Origin: Butyrivibrio sp. MC2013
GTDB lineage: Bacteria; Bacillota; Clostridia; Lachnospirales; Lachnospiraceae
Length of the DNA: 64,000 nt
NCBI RefSeq assembly: GCF_000424585.1
Contig: NZ_AUKE01000018.1
Span: forward strand, 1 to 64,000
Direction of reading: 5' to 3'
This document shows positions 53,601-61,870 of the stretch, piece by piece; position 1 is the stretch's first letter; each line of letters begins with the position of its first letter. Made by a program: the position numbers and the translations under genes. The notes beneath the pieces are model-generated. The model was not told the origin of the DNA and did not search any database. It saw only the letters and a program-made list of their open reading frames with translations.

Positions 53601-56600
53601 ATGACGGAACCAATTATAATCTGATGAGTTCTTTGGGATCTGATTTAGATTCCGGTACATGGTATTATGCAGTATCTCCATCAGCTAGTGAACGTCCTGC
53701 TGATTCAGCATTTGGAACAGGTAATTATTATAAGGCAGATGCAGGTACATGGTATGTATGGTGCAAATATGTTCCGACTAGTGGCAATTATAGTACAGTT
53801 GTAAACCGCGCGGATTACGGCCCTGTTACGATTTCTCTTGCTGGATCTTCATTTATAGGAAGCTTTTATAAGGGGTTTGATACCAGATATGATGAAAGCG
53901 AGAAGACGCTGATAGGAGTAAGCCCTCGTAATATTTCATTGGATCCTTATGACGGTTATTATACTATCGGTGGTACCCTCAAGTACAAGGTAGAAGTATT
54001 TACACCTGAAGTAGGCGAACTCTATTATGATAGACCGGATTCTTATCAAAAAATAGTATCCAATGGTTCAGGAGGATACCGTTATACAGGAACAGCTCCT
54101 GCCAAAGATACAGATGACTGGATTTCACTGGCACATGGCACTAGTTACTATGCTTCTAATTTACCTAAAGCAACTGAGGCAAGGATCTACATTGTATGGT
54201 ATTACGTAGATGGCGATCCTAACCATTCTGATACAGCTGTTAGCAATTATGTAGTTGAGATACCTAAGTCACGTATTGTTATCACAGCTAATAACGTTAC
54301 CATAGAGTATGGTGAGAACTGGGAGAACTATCTGAACTCCACAGTTACCAAGTATACTCTTGCTGACGATTATTGGAATCCTAATGACTATGAGCTGCTT
54401 AAGCTCGACTATGGTAAGCAGAATAACACTCATGTAGGAACATATACTTATACTCCTGCATTGCCTGACTCTGAGAGATTCCTTTATAACCTGAACTATC
54501 AGAAGCAGACCTATAATCAGGGTACTATTACTATTGTACCTGCTCCGTTGACAGTTACTGCCGGAAGCTTTTCAAAGATGCATGGCATCGAGGACGTTGA
54601 TGTTGCAGGTGTGGAATTCCCTAACTACACATACTGGACAGCTACAGGCTTTAAGTATCAAGAGAGTAAGGAAACGCTGACCGCTGCAACAGCGGTTGAG
54701 CCTTACACTCTTAAAGTAAAGGTAGACAGAGCAGAAGGCGAGGATTACGGCAATTATGCAATTACTGCAGTATCTTACGATCCTAATGATCCTAGCCGTG
54801 TGTTTAGTACCTACAGAGTCTACAACGCAGATCACAGTGAATATGTAGACTATGACCAGCAGGGTGACTACTACATCATCTATGAGGCCGGCAATTGTGA
54901 GATCAAGTCCAGAGATATTAATCAGGATTATCTGACAGCACCTGTTGAGGATAATTGGCAGACATATGTTAGACATGATCTGGTATACGACGGAGAAGAC
55001 CAAGATCTCCTCGCTGTTAAGCCTACATACGAAGCTGATGATGTAGAAGGCAAGATCAGGTATTATGTATCTGAAACCGAGATCAATCCTATAGACATCC
55101 CTGTTGAGGGCTGGACGGATGCACCTGCTCCGCCTATGGCAATGCATGCCGGACACTACTATGTATACTACTACGTTGATAATAGTGACAATGTTAACTA
55201 TGATGATCTGACAGTTACTTTTATAAGAGGCCTGGATTATGAGAATCCTCTTGAAGTGGATATTGCCAAGGCTCCTGCACCTATTATCGATGATTATCAT
55301 GTAGATCTGGTAAGAGCAGTTGACTCTCATGAGTTCTCAGGAAGATTCACTCCTGAAGGAAGTGTAGCCGTAGATGATGGTGATTTGGTAACCTTCCCTA
55401 CGTACTATTCAGGACTGGGAGTAAACTATGAGATTACTCAGGGTAGTGTGATTTCAGCTGATGGCAGGTCATCGCTTGAAGCAAGGCTCAGTACGCTGGC
55501 AGCTAAGATCCGTATGGGCGCTGATCCTGATAATGCACCCGGCAAAGTTGTTGCAGAAAAGGTTACCCTTTCTGCCAGAGGTACAACAGGTAATATCACA
55601 GTTAATGTAACTACTGCATCTGGTACAGAATTTAGACCTGTAGATGATGGAGATGCTACACCTGTTCTCTACGAAGACTTTGAAGTTGCAAATGTTAATA
55701 TCACCTTCTCTATCAAGGGTCAGGAAGAAAATGATCCTATAGAGTCCGGCGAGATGGATGCTGAATTCATAGATGATATCCCTACGGCTATCATTGGAGA
55801 AGATGCTGATGGTAATCCTTATGGATACAAGTGTCTGGTATATGACGGAACAGCCCTTACACCTGAAGTCATTGTTAGAAACGGAACAAAGACACTGACC
55901 AAGAATGTGGATTACACTATCTCTTATAAGAATAATAAGAAAGCCAACGCTCTTATCTATGAGGTTCGTGATCCTGAAAACAATGCACCTTATACTATCG
56001 TAGAAGAAGCAGTCTACGATGACGATGATAACATTGTAGATTACAAGGATGAAGACTATAATGCAATCCTCAAGAAGAAGGGCAAGAATGTAACTCTGGC
56101 ATCTGTTATCATCAAGGGCAAGGGCAACTATACCGGAACCAAGGTGCTGTATTTCATCATTGCCAAAGCGGATATTGCTAATGCACAGGCAGGCAACACC
56201 GTAGTTACCAATGGTAAGAAGGCAGCTCCTATACTGACTTATAAGGGTAGTGTACTTAAGAAGGGCACTCATTACACAGCTAATCTGAACAAGGTATACT
56301 ATGTTGGCGGAGCTCACGATCCTATCATCATTACCGGTAAAGGTAACTTTGCAGGTACTAAAGAGGTAGATATCGAAGTAGCTGCTACTTACAAGAAGTT
56401 TACAGCTTCACTGGCAAGCGGTATTGACTTTACCTACAATGCTGAAGAGCATTACCTGACAGAGGACCAGCTGATAGTAAGAGATGCAGGTTCCAAGGAA
56501 GTATTGCACGTCGGCACTGATTACAAGCTCAGCTATTCAAATGCAGTAAATGCAGGAACAGTTAAGGTTACTATCACAGGCTCCGGTCTCTATAAGGGCA

Positions 56601-57670
56601 AGGTAACCAAGAGCTATAAGATCAAACCTGCCAAGGATGCACAGTTTACAGTTACCAATAAGGCAAAACTTGAAGATGTTGGCTTTACATATTCAAAGGC
56701 AGGCGTAACACCTCCTGTATATGTAACAGCGGATATCGACAGCAATCACAGAGGAGTATCCCTTGTAGCAGGTAGAGATTACAAGGTTACTTACAGTCAG
56801 AATAAGAAGGTAGGATACGGCAAGGCTACTATCACCTTCATGGGTAACTTCAAGGGCGCAGGTCCTGAGAAGGGCGGCAAGGCATATCAGTACTTCAAGA
56901 TCAAACAGGCAGAACTGGATGATGGCGGACTGGCATGGAGTGTATCAACACCTTTTATCTTCAGTGCAAATAAGAAGACCTTTGGTTCCTATAAGCTGAC
57001 AACAGGCAAGAACTTTGTAGTAACCTACAACAACATAGCTATTAACACCAAGGATTATACAATTGAATACTATTCCAACCCTGAGCGTACTGCTAAGCTT
57101 AAGAACAGCACCAAGATCAGCAACAAGTTTAACGAGGAAGGTGTTCAGACTGTATATGTAAGACTTAAGAATAACAGCAAGAACAAGAACTACAAGAATG
57201 CCGTAATAGATACTATTCACTATGACATCCAGCGTAATAACAGCAGGAAGGTTACAGCCGGCAGAAAGGACGTCAAGGTACAGCTGATCAACAAGAATAC
57301 CGGTAAGGTTGCCAGTGCTCAGTATACAGGCCAGGAGATTGAATTTGATCCTACAGATGAAGATAATGATCTTTGGATCATGGTAACCGTAGGCAGCGGC
57401 AAGAAGCGCGAGGTTTATATCTGGTCAGGTCTTGGCGAAGCAGATCCTAAGCCTGCCTGGTGGCCTACAAAGTATTATAAGGGCGATGTAAGCGATCACT
57501 TCAATATTGATGTTGTCAATAATACCTTGAAGGGTACAGGCTACATCATACTTGAGTCCAAGCTTGACAGTGAGAGATTCGACGGCAGTAAGATCGCTAA
57601 ATTCAAGATTGTATCCAATAATGTGAAGAACACTATTGCGGATATCGTGACCACCCTGTTTATGACCTGA
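50690..57670 (+). CDS. Giant secreted repeat protein (InlB/MBG/Ig-like domains)
   Basis: A 2,326-residue exported protein. Signal peptide 1-30 (ending GMPVQAAPAF); an InlB/Listeria-Bacteroides-type repeat (about 60-145; LGYAFEGWFTDGNSGSMP); an Ig-like region (about 150-240); two MBG-type repeats starting KRPIKIEAGSLSKVYDG and QRPIKLQSAGDSKVYDG; then five or more repeats of about 85-95 residues (about 600-1060) each ending AGTYYVWYYV-GDxNH; further MBG/YDG domains (about 1200-1650); and a C-terminal part with several GKGNYTGTKVLYFIIAKA-like units. There is no LPXTG motif, no terminal membrane helix and no choline- or SLH-type anchor. AGGAGGA precedes the ATG. It is likely an adhesin or wall-associated fibre; the ligand is unknown. 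Confidence 0.87.
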   Translation: MKVSKLLSKICSYLLVISLVWTGMPVQAAPAFTGEDESDIEQSEVRYGNDLFSAQEHENEWAVTFYDYYSGSSSWEFWSTVYVQKDTAFGDNLDNVSPQGRLGYAFEGWFTDGNSGSMPQTDPLDENTIITEARNYYAYYTQLVDPVFNETYLSASTIYYGVPYNFDDSLNTLFTNAASFPEGAEIDFSSSDETVATVSADGSTITTVKPGSCNITATLKSKYGNTLGSASHAFTVEKRPIKIEAGSLSKVYDGIALTEDDYTVYPSNGTNLVDGLGLASGDAINEVTMTAASTITNVGSCDNVIGSVTLTGDKVFLDYYDPTYVNGTLTVTQRPIKLQSAGDSKVYDGTALTKNAATDVSLVVDDTYLALVDGHTVVPTITGTQTAVGDSDNTFTAMIEDGEHHDLTANYNIEYVFGTLSVTLAQFEGITSSDFSGTYDGNSKSFYLTGVPDGATVKYRTSESGEYDLTEKPGFYIGNHTVYWQVTKSGYTPLEGSANVNIAKATATAAADGEAEGVVTVPYDGDLHGISLTVKDGGQNVVAPAKYTVYFGTTAENCDQSSLTYAEVGEYPIFYKVVSDYYNDITGSTILKIGGQVAVAQTPPVANNRDYNGNEDFLVTLGLTADGNIRYTLGTSTAPDTTGWGSNRPKATNAGTYYVWYYVRGDENHSNSEPICIPVTISKVAIDAATTAPTAINTTYNGSAKELVNPGSNSQGTMYYQATDTNDQPATTTGFSTSIPTRTNAGTYYVWYYIKGDSNHLDSSISASAVTVTISPKMAAVTTTPAANTLSYTGASQTLITAGVAEAGTLYYRLGAGGVWSTSLPSATGAGTYDVYYYVNTSGLSNYTDNGSTTSPLGPINVTISRVDPSVTTPTAKTGLVYNGSSQVLVNYATSSDGTVKYSLGTATVCNNNWYPDASQTEAGTYYVWYKVTGDSNHNDLGPLGPVQVTIAQASPSYDHWPDQSTSSLTYDGTNYNLMSSLGSDLDSGTWYYAVSPSASERPADSAFGTGNYYKADAGTWYVWCKYVPTSGNYSTVVNRADYGPVTISLAGSSFIGSFYKGFDTRYDESEKTLIGVSPRNISLDPYDGYYTIGGTLKYKVEVFTPEVGELYYDRPDSYQKIVSNGSGGYRYTGTAPAKDTDDWISLAHGTSYYASNLPKATEARIYIVWYYVDGDPNHSDTAVSNYVVEIPKSRIVITANNVTIEYGENWENYLNSTVTKYTLADDYWNPNDYELLKLDYGKQNNTHVGTYTYTPALPDSERFLYNLNYQKQTYNQGTITIVPAPLTVTAGSFSKMHGIEDVDVAGVEFPNYTYWTATGFKYQESKETLTAATAVEPYTLKVKVDRAEGEDYGNYAITAVSYDPNDPSRVFSTYRVYNADHSEYVDYDQQGDYYIIYEAGNCEIKSRDINQDYLTAPVEDNWQTYVRHDLVYDGEDQDLLAVKPTYEADDVEGKIRYYVSETEINPIDIPVEGWTDAPAPPMAMHAGHYYVYYYVDNSDNVNYDDLTVTFIRGLDYENPLEVDIAKAPAPIIDDYHVDLVRAVDSHEFSGRFTPEGSVAVDDGDLVTFPTYYSGLGVNYEITQGSVISADGRSSLEARLSTLAAKIRMGADPDNAPGKVVAEKVTLSARGTTGNITVNVTTASGTEFRPVDDGDATPVLYEDFEVANVNITFSIKGQEENDPIESGEMDAEFIDDIPTAIIGEDADGNPYGYKCLVYDGTALTPEVIVRNGTKTLTKNVDYTISYKNNKKANALIYEVRDPENNAPYTIVEEAVYDDDDNIVDYKDEDYNAILKKKGKNVTLASVIIKGKGNYTGTKVLYFIIAKADIANAQAGNTVVTNGKKAAPILTYKGSVLKKGTHYTANLNKVYYVGGAHDPIIITGKGNFAGTKEVDIEVAATYKKFTASLASGIDFTYNAEEHYLTEDQLIVRDAGSKEVLHVGTDYKLSYSNAVNAGTVKVTITGSGLYKGKVTKSYKIKPAKDAQFTVTNKAKLEDVGFTYSKAGVTPPVYVTADIDSNHRGVSLVAGRDYKVTYSQNKKVGYGKATITFMGNFKGAGPEKGGKAYQYFKIKQAELDDGGLAWSVSTPFIFSANKKTFGSYKLTTGKNFVVTYNNIAINTKDYTIEYYSNPERTAKLKNSTKISNKFNEEGVQTVYVRLKNNSKNKNYKNAVIDTIHYDIQRNNSRKVTAGRKDVKVQLINKNTGKVASAQYTGQEIEFDPTDEDNDLWIMVTVGSGKKREVYIWSGLGEADPKPAWWPTKYYKGDVSDHFNIDVVNNTLKGTGYIILESKLDSERFDGSKIAKFKIVSNNVKNTIADIVTTLFMT

Positions 57671-57735
57671 TAGCGAATCTGCTATGAGAGACTTGTTAAT
57701 TAAATAGCATCACCGGGGATGAGCCCGGGAGTATT

Positions 57736-57767
57736 GAGCGGAGCGCGTCAGCGCTCCGCTCTTTTTT
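57736..57767 (+). terminator. Rho-independent terminator of the giant gene
   Basis: A perfect 11-bp stem (gagcggagcgc / gcgctccgctc) with a 4-base loop and six T. Confidence 0.93.
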
Positions 57768-57811
57768 CGTGTATAATGTATTGAGAAATTTACTGAGTGA
57801 TGACCTTAAAG

Positions 57812-58104
57812 CATACATTCTTGGATAAAACATCCAAGAATGTATGCAAATAGGCCATTTATAAGCAGCTAAAGCTGCTGGGCCTATTTGCCAGATTCAT
57901 GTTCTCACGAAACACGCAGTAAATGCGTGTTTCTGAATGGTCATCTAATAATACATACATTCTTGGATAAAATATCCAAGAATGTATGCAAATAGGCCAT
58001 TTGAGAGCGGCTAGGGCCGCTGGGCCTATTTGCCAGCAACATGTTCTCACGAAACACGCAGTAAATGCGTGTTTCTGAAGGTATGTCTAATAACATATAT
58101 CATT
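57812..58104 (-). repeat. Right array: two tandem 142-bp elements, inverted
   Basis: Units starting at 57812 and 57954 (period exactly 142). They are the reverse complement of the left array at 48859-49142. The first unit has inner arms agcagc/gctgct where the others have agcggc/gccgct, a G-C to A-T exchange on both arms that preserves pairing. It ends 30 bp before the next gene. Confidence 0.93.
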
Positions 58105-58133
58105 TAAAGTATCTGGTAGGAGACTGACAAATC

Positions 58134-59369
58134 GTGAAGAAACTGATCGTATGCGGCGCGGGGGCAGCAGGTATGGCTGCCGCGATCATGGCTGCCCGTA
58201 AAGGAATAGATGTAACTGTCATAGAGAAGACTGAGGTAGCTGGGAAGAAGCTGACCATGACCGGTAATGGCAGGTGCAATCTGACCAATGAGGATATGTC
58301 TGCGGACTGCTATAATCCCGCTGCCAGAGAATATATGGATAAAGCACTTCATATCTTTAGCTGGCAGGATACTGTCTCCTTTTTTGAGAGTATGGGGCTG
58401 ATAACAGAGAGCGAAGAGGGCTATCTCTATCCGGTATCAGGTCAGGCTACGACAGTAAGAGATATCATGCTCCTGGAGCTTGAGAGACTGGGAGTGGAGA
58501 TCATCTACGGGCAGCAGGTCAAGGAAGTGCTCACATGTGATGCGTCTGTTACCGGCGTCAGGACAGACAAGGGGAGATACCCTGCAGACCATGTGATACT
58601 TGCTATGGGCGGCAAGGCAGGCCCATCCTCTACAAAGTCTACAGGTGACGGCTACTATATAGCCGGTAAGGCAGGGCTGTCTGTGGCTGAAACAAGGCCT
58701 GCTCTTACAGGACTATTGACTGACGAGTTGACCTTTAAAGGCGGAGCGGGCGTCAGGAGTCTTGCCAATATCAGTCTCTGCTTTTATGATGGAGAAGGAT
58801 TGGAAAGAATAGCAGCTACAGAGTACGGGGAAGTGCAGCTGACCGATGGCAGGATATCAGGTATCCCGGCTATGCAGCTGAGCAGGCAGGCGGGAGAGCT
58901 GATGGGCGAGAGGCCCTTTGCAGAGATAGACTTCCTGCCTGCATATACTGATGAGACTTTTGAAGCTATGCTGGGATCTGTCCTTGCTGCTGCTGAGGGC
59001 AGGACCGTGACTCAGCTCCTGTCGGGAGTCTGCAACAGTCATCTGGCAGAATTGATCTGCAGGATCTGCAGGATAGCTCCTGATATGAAAGTGATCAGGG
59101 GAGAGCGCTCCGCTGATCAGGCTGCAGAAGCTGTCAGGCGTTTACGGAAGGTCAGGATAGCTATCAAGGGCTTATCTGACTATGACAAGGCTCAGGTCAC
59201 CACAGGCGGTGTAGAGCTGAAGGACCTGTCAGATGACCTGGAGGCTGCAAACTGCCGAGGGCTCTATGTAATAGGCGAACTTGCAGATGTTGACGGCAGA
59301 TGCGGCGGCTACAACCTGCAATGGGCATGGACCAGTGCCTATATAGCCGGCAGAGCTATTTGCAGATGA
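58134..59369 (+). CDS. FAD-dependent oxidoreductase, HI0933/YhiN family
   Basis: A 411-residue flavoprotein. The FAD site is KLIVCGAGAAGMAAAIMAA, followed by the family signature GKKLTMTGNGRCNLTN. The C-terminus has QVTTGGVELKDLSDDLE and GELADVDGRCGGYNLQWAW, also diagnostic. The family is widely conserved but its reaction is unproven. The GTG at 58134 follows TAGGAG at 11 bp. It lies directly outside the right repeat array and 51 bp before another flavoprotein gene. Confidence 0.9.
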   Translation: MKKLIVCGAGAAGMAAAIMAARKGIDVTVIEKTEVAGKKLTMTGNGRCNLTNEDMSADCYNPAAREYMDKALHIFSWQDTVSFFESMGLITESEEGYLYPVSGQATTVRDIMLLELERLGVEIIYGQQVKEVLTCDASVTGVRTDKGRYPADHVILAMGGKAGPSSTKSTGDGYYIAGKAGLSVAETRPALTGLLTDELTFKGGAGVRSLANISLCFYDGEGLERIAATEYGEVQLTDGRISGIPAMQLSRQAGELMGERPFAEIDFLPAYTDETFEAMLGSVLAAAEGRTVTQLLSGVCNSHLAELICRICRIAPDMKVIRGERSADQAAEAVRRLRKVRIAIKGLSDYDKAQVTTGGVELKDLSDDLEAANCRGLYVIGELADVDGRCGGYNLQWAWTSAYIAGRAICR

Positions 59370-59420
59370 TTGATTAAAATAATATATGTATATTACTGAT
59401 AGTTACTTTTAAGGATAGTT

Positions 59421-61127
59421 ATGATCAAGATTTCTGATATAAAAATAGTAAATGATACAGATAAAGAAGCTTATATAAACGGAGTAGGGGACCCGGCTGC
59501 CCTGGAGCGCTTTCTCGTAAAATATGCGGCAGGAGAACTTAGGTGCCCGGCTAAGGATATAAGAAGCCTGAAGGTCTTAAAGCATTCCATTGATGCCAGG
59601 AAGAAGCCTGACATAGTGGATATATATGCTGTGGCAGTAGAGCTTTCCGCCACAGAGGGTATGGAGCCTGCCAAAGCCCGTTCTATTGAAGAGAAGCTGA
59701 TCAAAAAGAGCAGGAATAAGAAAGCTCTGATCTATGAAGAGAAGCGATATGTCTTCCCTTCAGGAGGAGACAGGGCCATGACCCAAAGGCCTGTTGTAGC
59801 AGGTATGGGTCCCGGTGGCCTCTTTGCAGCTTATGAGCTTGCCCTTCACGGCTACAGGCCCATAGTCATAGAGAGGGGCCGATGCGTAGAAGACAGGGGC
59901 GCAGATGTGGAGCGCTTTTGGAATACAGGGGTTCTGGATCCTGAGAGCAACGTGCAGTTTGGCGAGGGGGGAGCAGGAGCCTTTTCCGATGGCAAGCTCA
60001 ATACCCTTGTCAAGGACAAGGATGGAAGAGGCGCCCATGCGTTGGAGGTCTTTGTGGCATCAGGAGCTCCAAAAGAGATCCTCTATGAATCCAAGCCCCA
60101 TATAGGGACAGATAAGCTGGTGACTGTAGTTAGGAATATGCGCAGGGAGATCATAGACAGAGGCGGCGAAGTCTTTTTTGAGACCAGGCTTACAGAGCTG
60201 ATAAAGGGAGAAGATGGCCGGCTGACAGGTATCAAGGTGGCAGATAAGGATGGCGAGAGAGTGATTGGGACTTCTCAGCTCATCCTGGCCATAGGTCACA
60301 GCGCCAGAGATACCTTTGAAGAGCTTCATAAGGAAAAAATACTCATGGAGCCCAAGGCTTTTGCAGTGGGACTTAGAGTGGAGCACAGGCAGTCCGATAT
60401 CGATATGTCCCAGTACGGCAGGCAGAGGGGAGAGAGCCTTCCTGCAGCTCCTTACAAGCTGGTGCATAATACTTCTGAAGGAAGAGGTGTATACTCTTTT
60501 TGCATGTGCCCCGGTGGACATGTGGTCAATGCCTCTTCGGAAGAGGGGCGCCTGTGCGTCAATGGCATGAGTTATTACGCAAGGGACAGCAGAAACGCAA
60601 ATTCTGCTATAATAGTCACTATCAGCCCTGAGGATTACGGAGATGGCAGTGTATTGTCGGGAGTAGCATTCCAGAGAGAGATTGAGCGCAGAGCTTACCT
60701 GGCAGGCGGCGGCGCTATTCCTGTGGAATATTATAAGGATTTTAAAGACGGGTCACAGGCGCCCCTTTCCTATGAAGAAGAGGGCAGGCAGGACTGGAAC
60801 AGGCCCTGCTGTAAGGGAAATTGCAGCTTCTCTGATGTGAGGTCTATACTACCTGAATATATTAATCGGTCTTTGATAGAGGGTATCGAGAGATTCGGAT
60901 CTATCATAAAGGGCTATAATAAAGATGATGTGCTGCTGGAAGGCGTAGAAGCCAGGACCTCATCACCTGTAAGGATACTGCGTGATGAGAAGATGGTCAG
61001 CCCTTCCCTTAAGGGCCTTTATCCCTGCGGAGAAGGGGCCGGATATGCAGGAGGCATCATGTCTGCAGCTATGGATGGCATCAAGGTGGCAGCTGCCATC
61101 GCAGAGGAATATCATCCGGCTTTTTGA
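59421..61127 (+). CDS. FAD-dependent dehydrogenase, COG2509 type
   Basis: A 568-residue flavoprotein. An N-terminal domain of about 110 residues (RSLKVLKHSIDARKKPDI) precedes the FAD motif VAGMGPGGLFAAYELALHG (about residue 127). The segment NVQFGEGGAGAFSDGKLNT and the C-terminal GLYPCGEGAGYAGGIMSAAM identify the COG2509 family. No substrate is known. AAGGAT precedes the ATG closely. It is probably co-transcribed with the HI0933-type gene. Confidence 0.9.
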   Translation: MIKISDIKIVNDTDKEAYINGVGDPAALERFLVKYAAGELRCPAKDIRSLKVLKHSIDARKKPDIVDIYAVAVELSATEGMEPAKARSIEEKLIKKSRNKKALIYEEKRYVFPSGGDRAMTQRPVVAGMGPGGLFAAYELALHGYRPIVIERGRCVEDRGADVERFWNTGVLDPESNVQFGEGGAGAFSDGKLNTLVKDKDGRGAHALEVFVASGAPKEILYESKPHIGTDKLVTVVRNMRREIIDRGGEVFFETRLTELIKGEDGRLTGIKVADKDGERVIGTSQLILAIGHSARDTFEELHKEKILMEPKAFAVGLRVEHRQSDIDMSQYGRQRGESLPAAPYKLVHNTSEGRGVYSFCMCPGGHVVNASSEEGRLCVNGMSYYARDSRNANSAIIVTISPEDYGDGSVLSGVAFQREIERRAYLAGGGAIPVEYYKDFKDGSQAPLSYEEEGRQDWNRPCCKGNCSFSDVRSILPEYINRSLIEGIERFGSIIKGYNKDDVLLEGVEARTSSPVRILRDEKMVSPSLKGLYPCGEGAGYAGGIMSAAMDGIKVAAAIAEEYHPAF

Positions 61128-61205
61128 TAAGCTTTTGATGTTATTGTTGTATTAACGGGATCAATGTACCTAGTCTGATACATTGAGTCATGCTAAGGAA
61201 ACGAT

Positions 61206-61853
61206 ATGAGTACTAATGATAAGATAAAGCCCCTTGAGGCCAGGAAGGACGGCCTTAGGAGGCGCAGCGAACTCTCTCCCGAGAGGATGCGGGCTGAATC
61301 AGAGGCTATCACCGATAGGGTGACAGGGCTAAAGCGCTATAGGGAAGCCGATAAGGTGCTGGTCTACGCATCCTACGGCTCTGAAGTGGATACAGCCGCG
61401 CTGATATCCAGGTCTCTCCTCCTGGGCAAGAAGGTCTATTGCCCCAAGGTGACAGATCCTAAGTCCGGTCATATGGAATTCTACCGCATATTGAGTTCAG
61501 GCGAGCTTTCCAAGGGATATCACGGCATACCTGAGCCTAATATCACAGAGGATGGGAAGAGCTCTGACGAAAATGATAATGCTGGCAGAAGCGCCGGGCA
61601 TAGGATATATCTAAAGGGCAGGAACAGGGATCATTCTGCGACTATAGTGCTGGTGCCGGGTACTGCTTTTGACAGGGAGCTTAACAGATGCGGCTATGGC
61701 GGCGGCTTCTATGACAGGTATCTGGAGGAACTCCCCGGTGCTTGTCTCTGCGGTATCTGCTATGATGAGCAGATACATGACAAGGCTATAGATACTGCAG
61801 CTCATGACAGGAAGATGGATATGATCATATCCGCCGGAGCTGTTATCTCGTGA
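61206..61853 (+). CDS. 5-formyltetrahydrofolate cyclo-ligase
   Basis: A 215-residue enzyme that turns 5-formyl-THF into 5,10-methenyl-THF with ATP, returning stored folate to the C1 cycle. LVYASYGSEVDTAAL, GKKVYCPKV, GHMEFYRI and the signature VPGTAFDRELNRCGYGGGFYDRYL are present, with the C-terminal HDRKMDMII. An insertion of about 25 polar residues (about 118-140) precedes the signature. It joins fhs and fmt of this window in folate metabolism. Its stop overlaps the in-frame region of the next gene's leader. Confidence 0.92.
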   Translation: MSTNDKIKPLEARKDGLRRRSELSPERMRAESEAITDRVTGLKRYREADKVLVYASYGSEVDTAALISRSLLLGKKVYCPKVTDPKSGHMEFYRILSSGELSKGYHGIPEPNITEDGKSSDENDNAGRSAGHRIYLKGRNRDHSATIVLVPGTAFDRELNRCGYGGGFYDRYLEELPGACLCGICYDEQIHDKAIDTAAHDRKMDMIISAGAVIS

Positions 61854-61870
61854 TCAGTAAAAGGAATATT

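Noticed and set aside
54572-55330. Long open frame (252 codons) on the minus strand inside the giant gene
   Set aside because: It lies fully within the well-supported plus-strand gene, reads as Ile/Val/Cys/Ser-rich sequence typical of an antisense frame, and has no ribosome site.
55469-56317. Another minus-strand frame (282 codons) inside the giant gene
   Set aside because: Same reasons; the composition is that of the complement of repetitive coding sequence.
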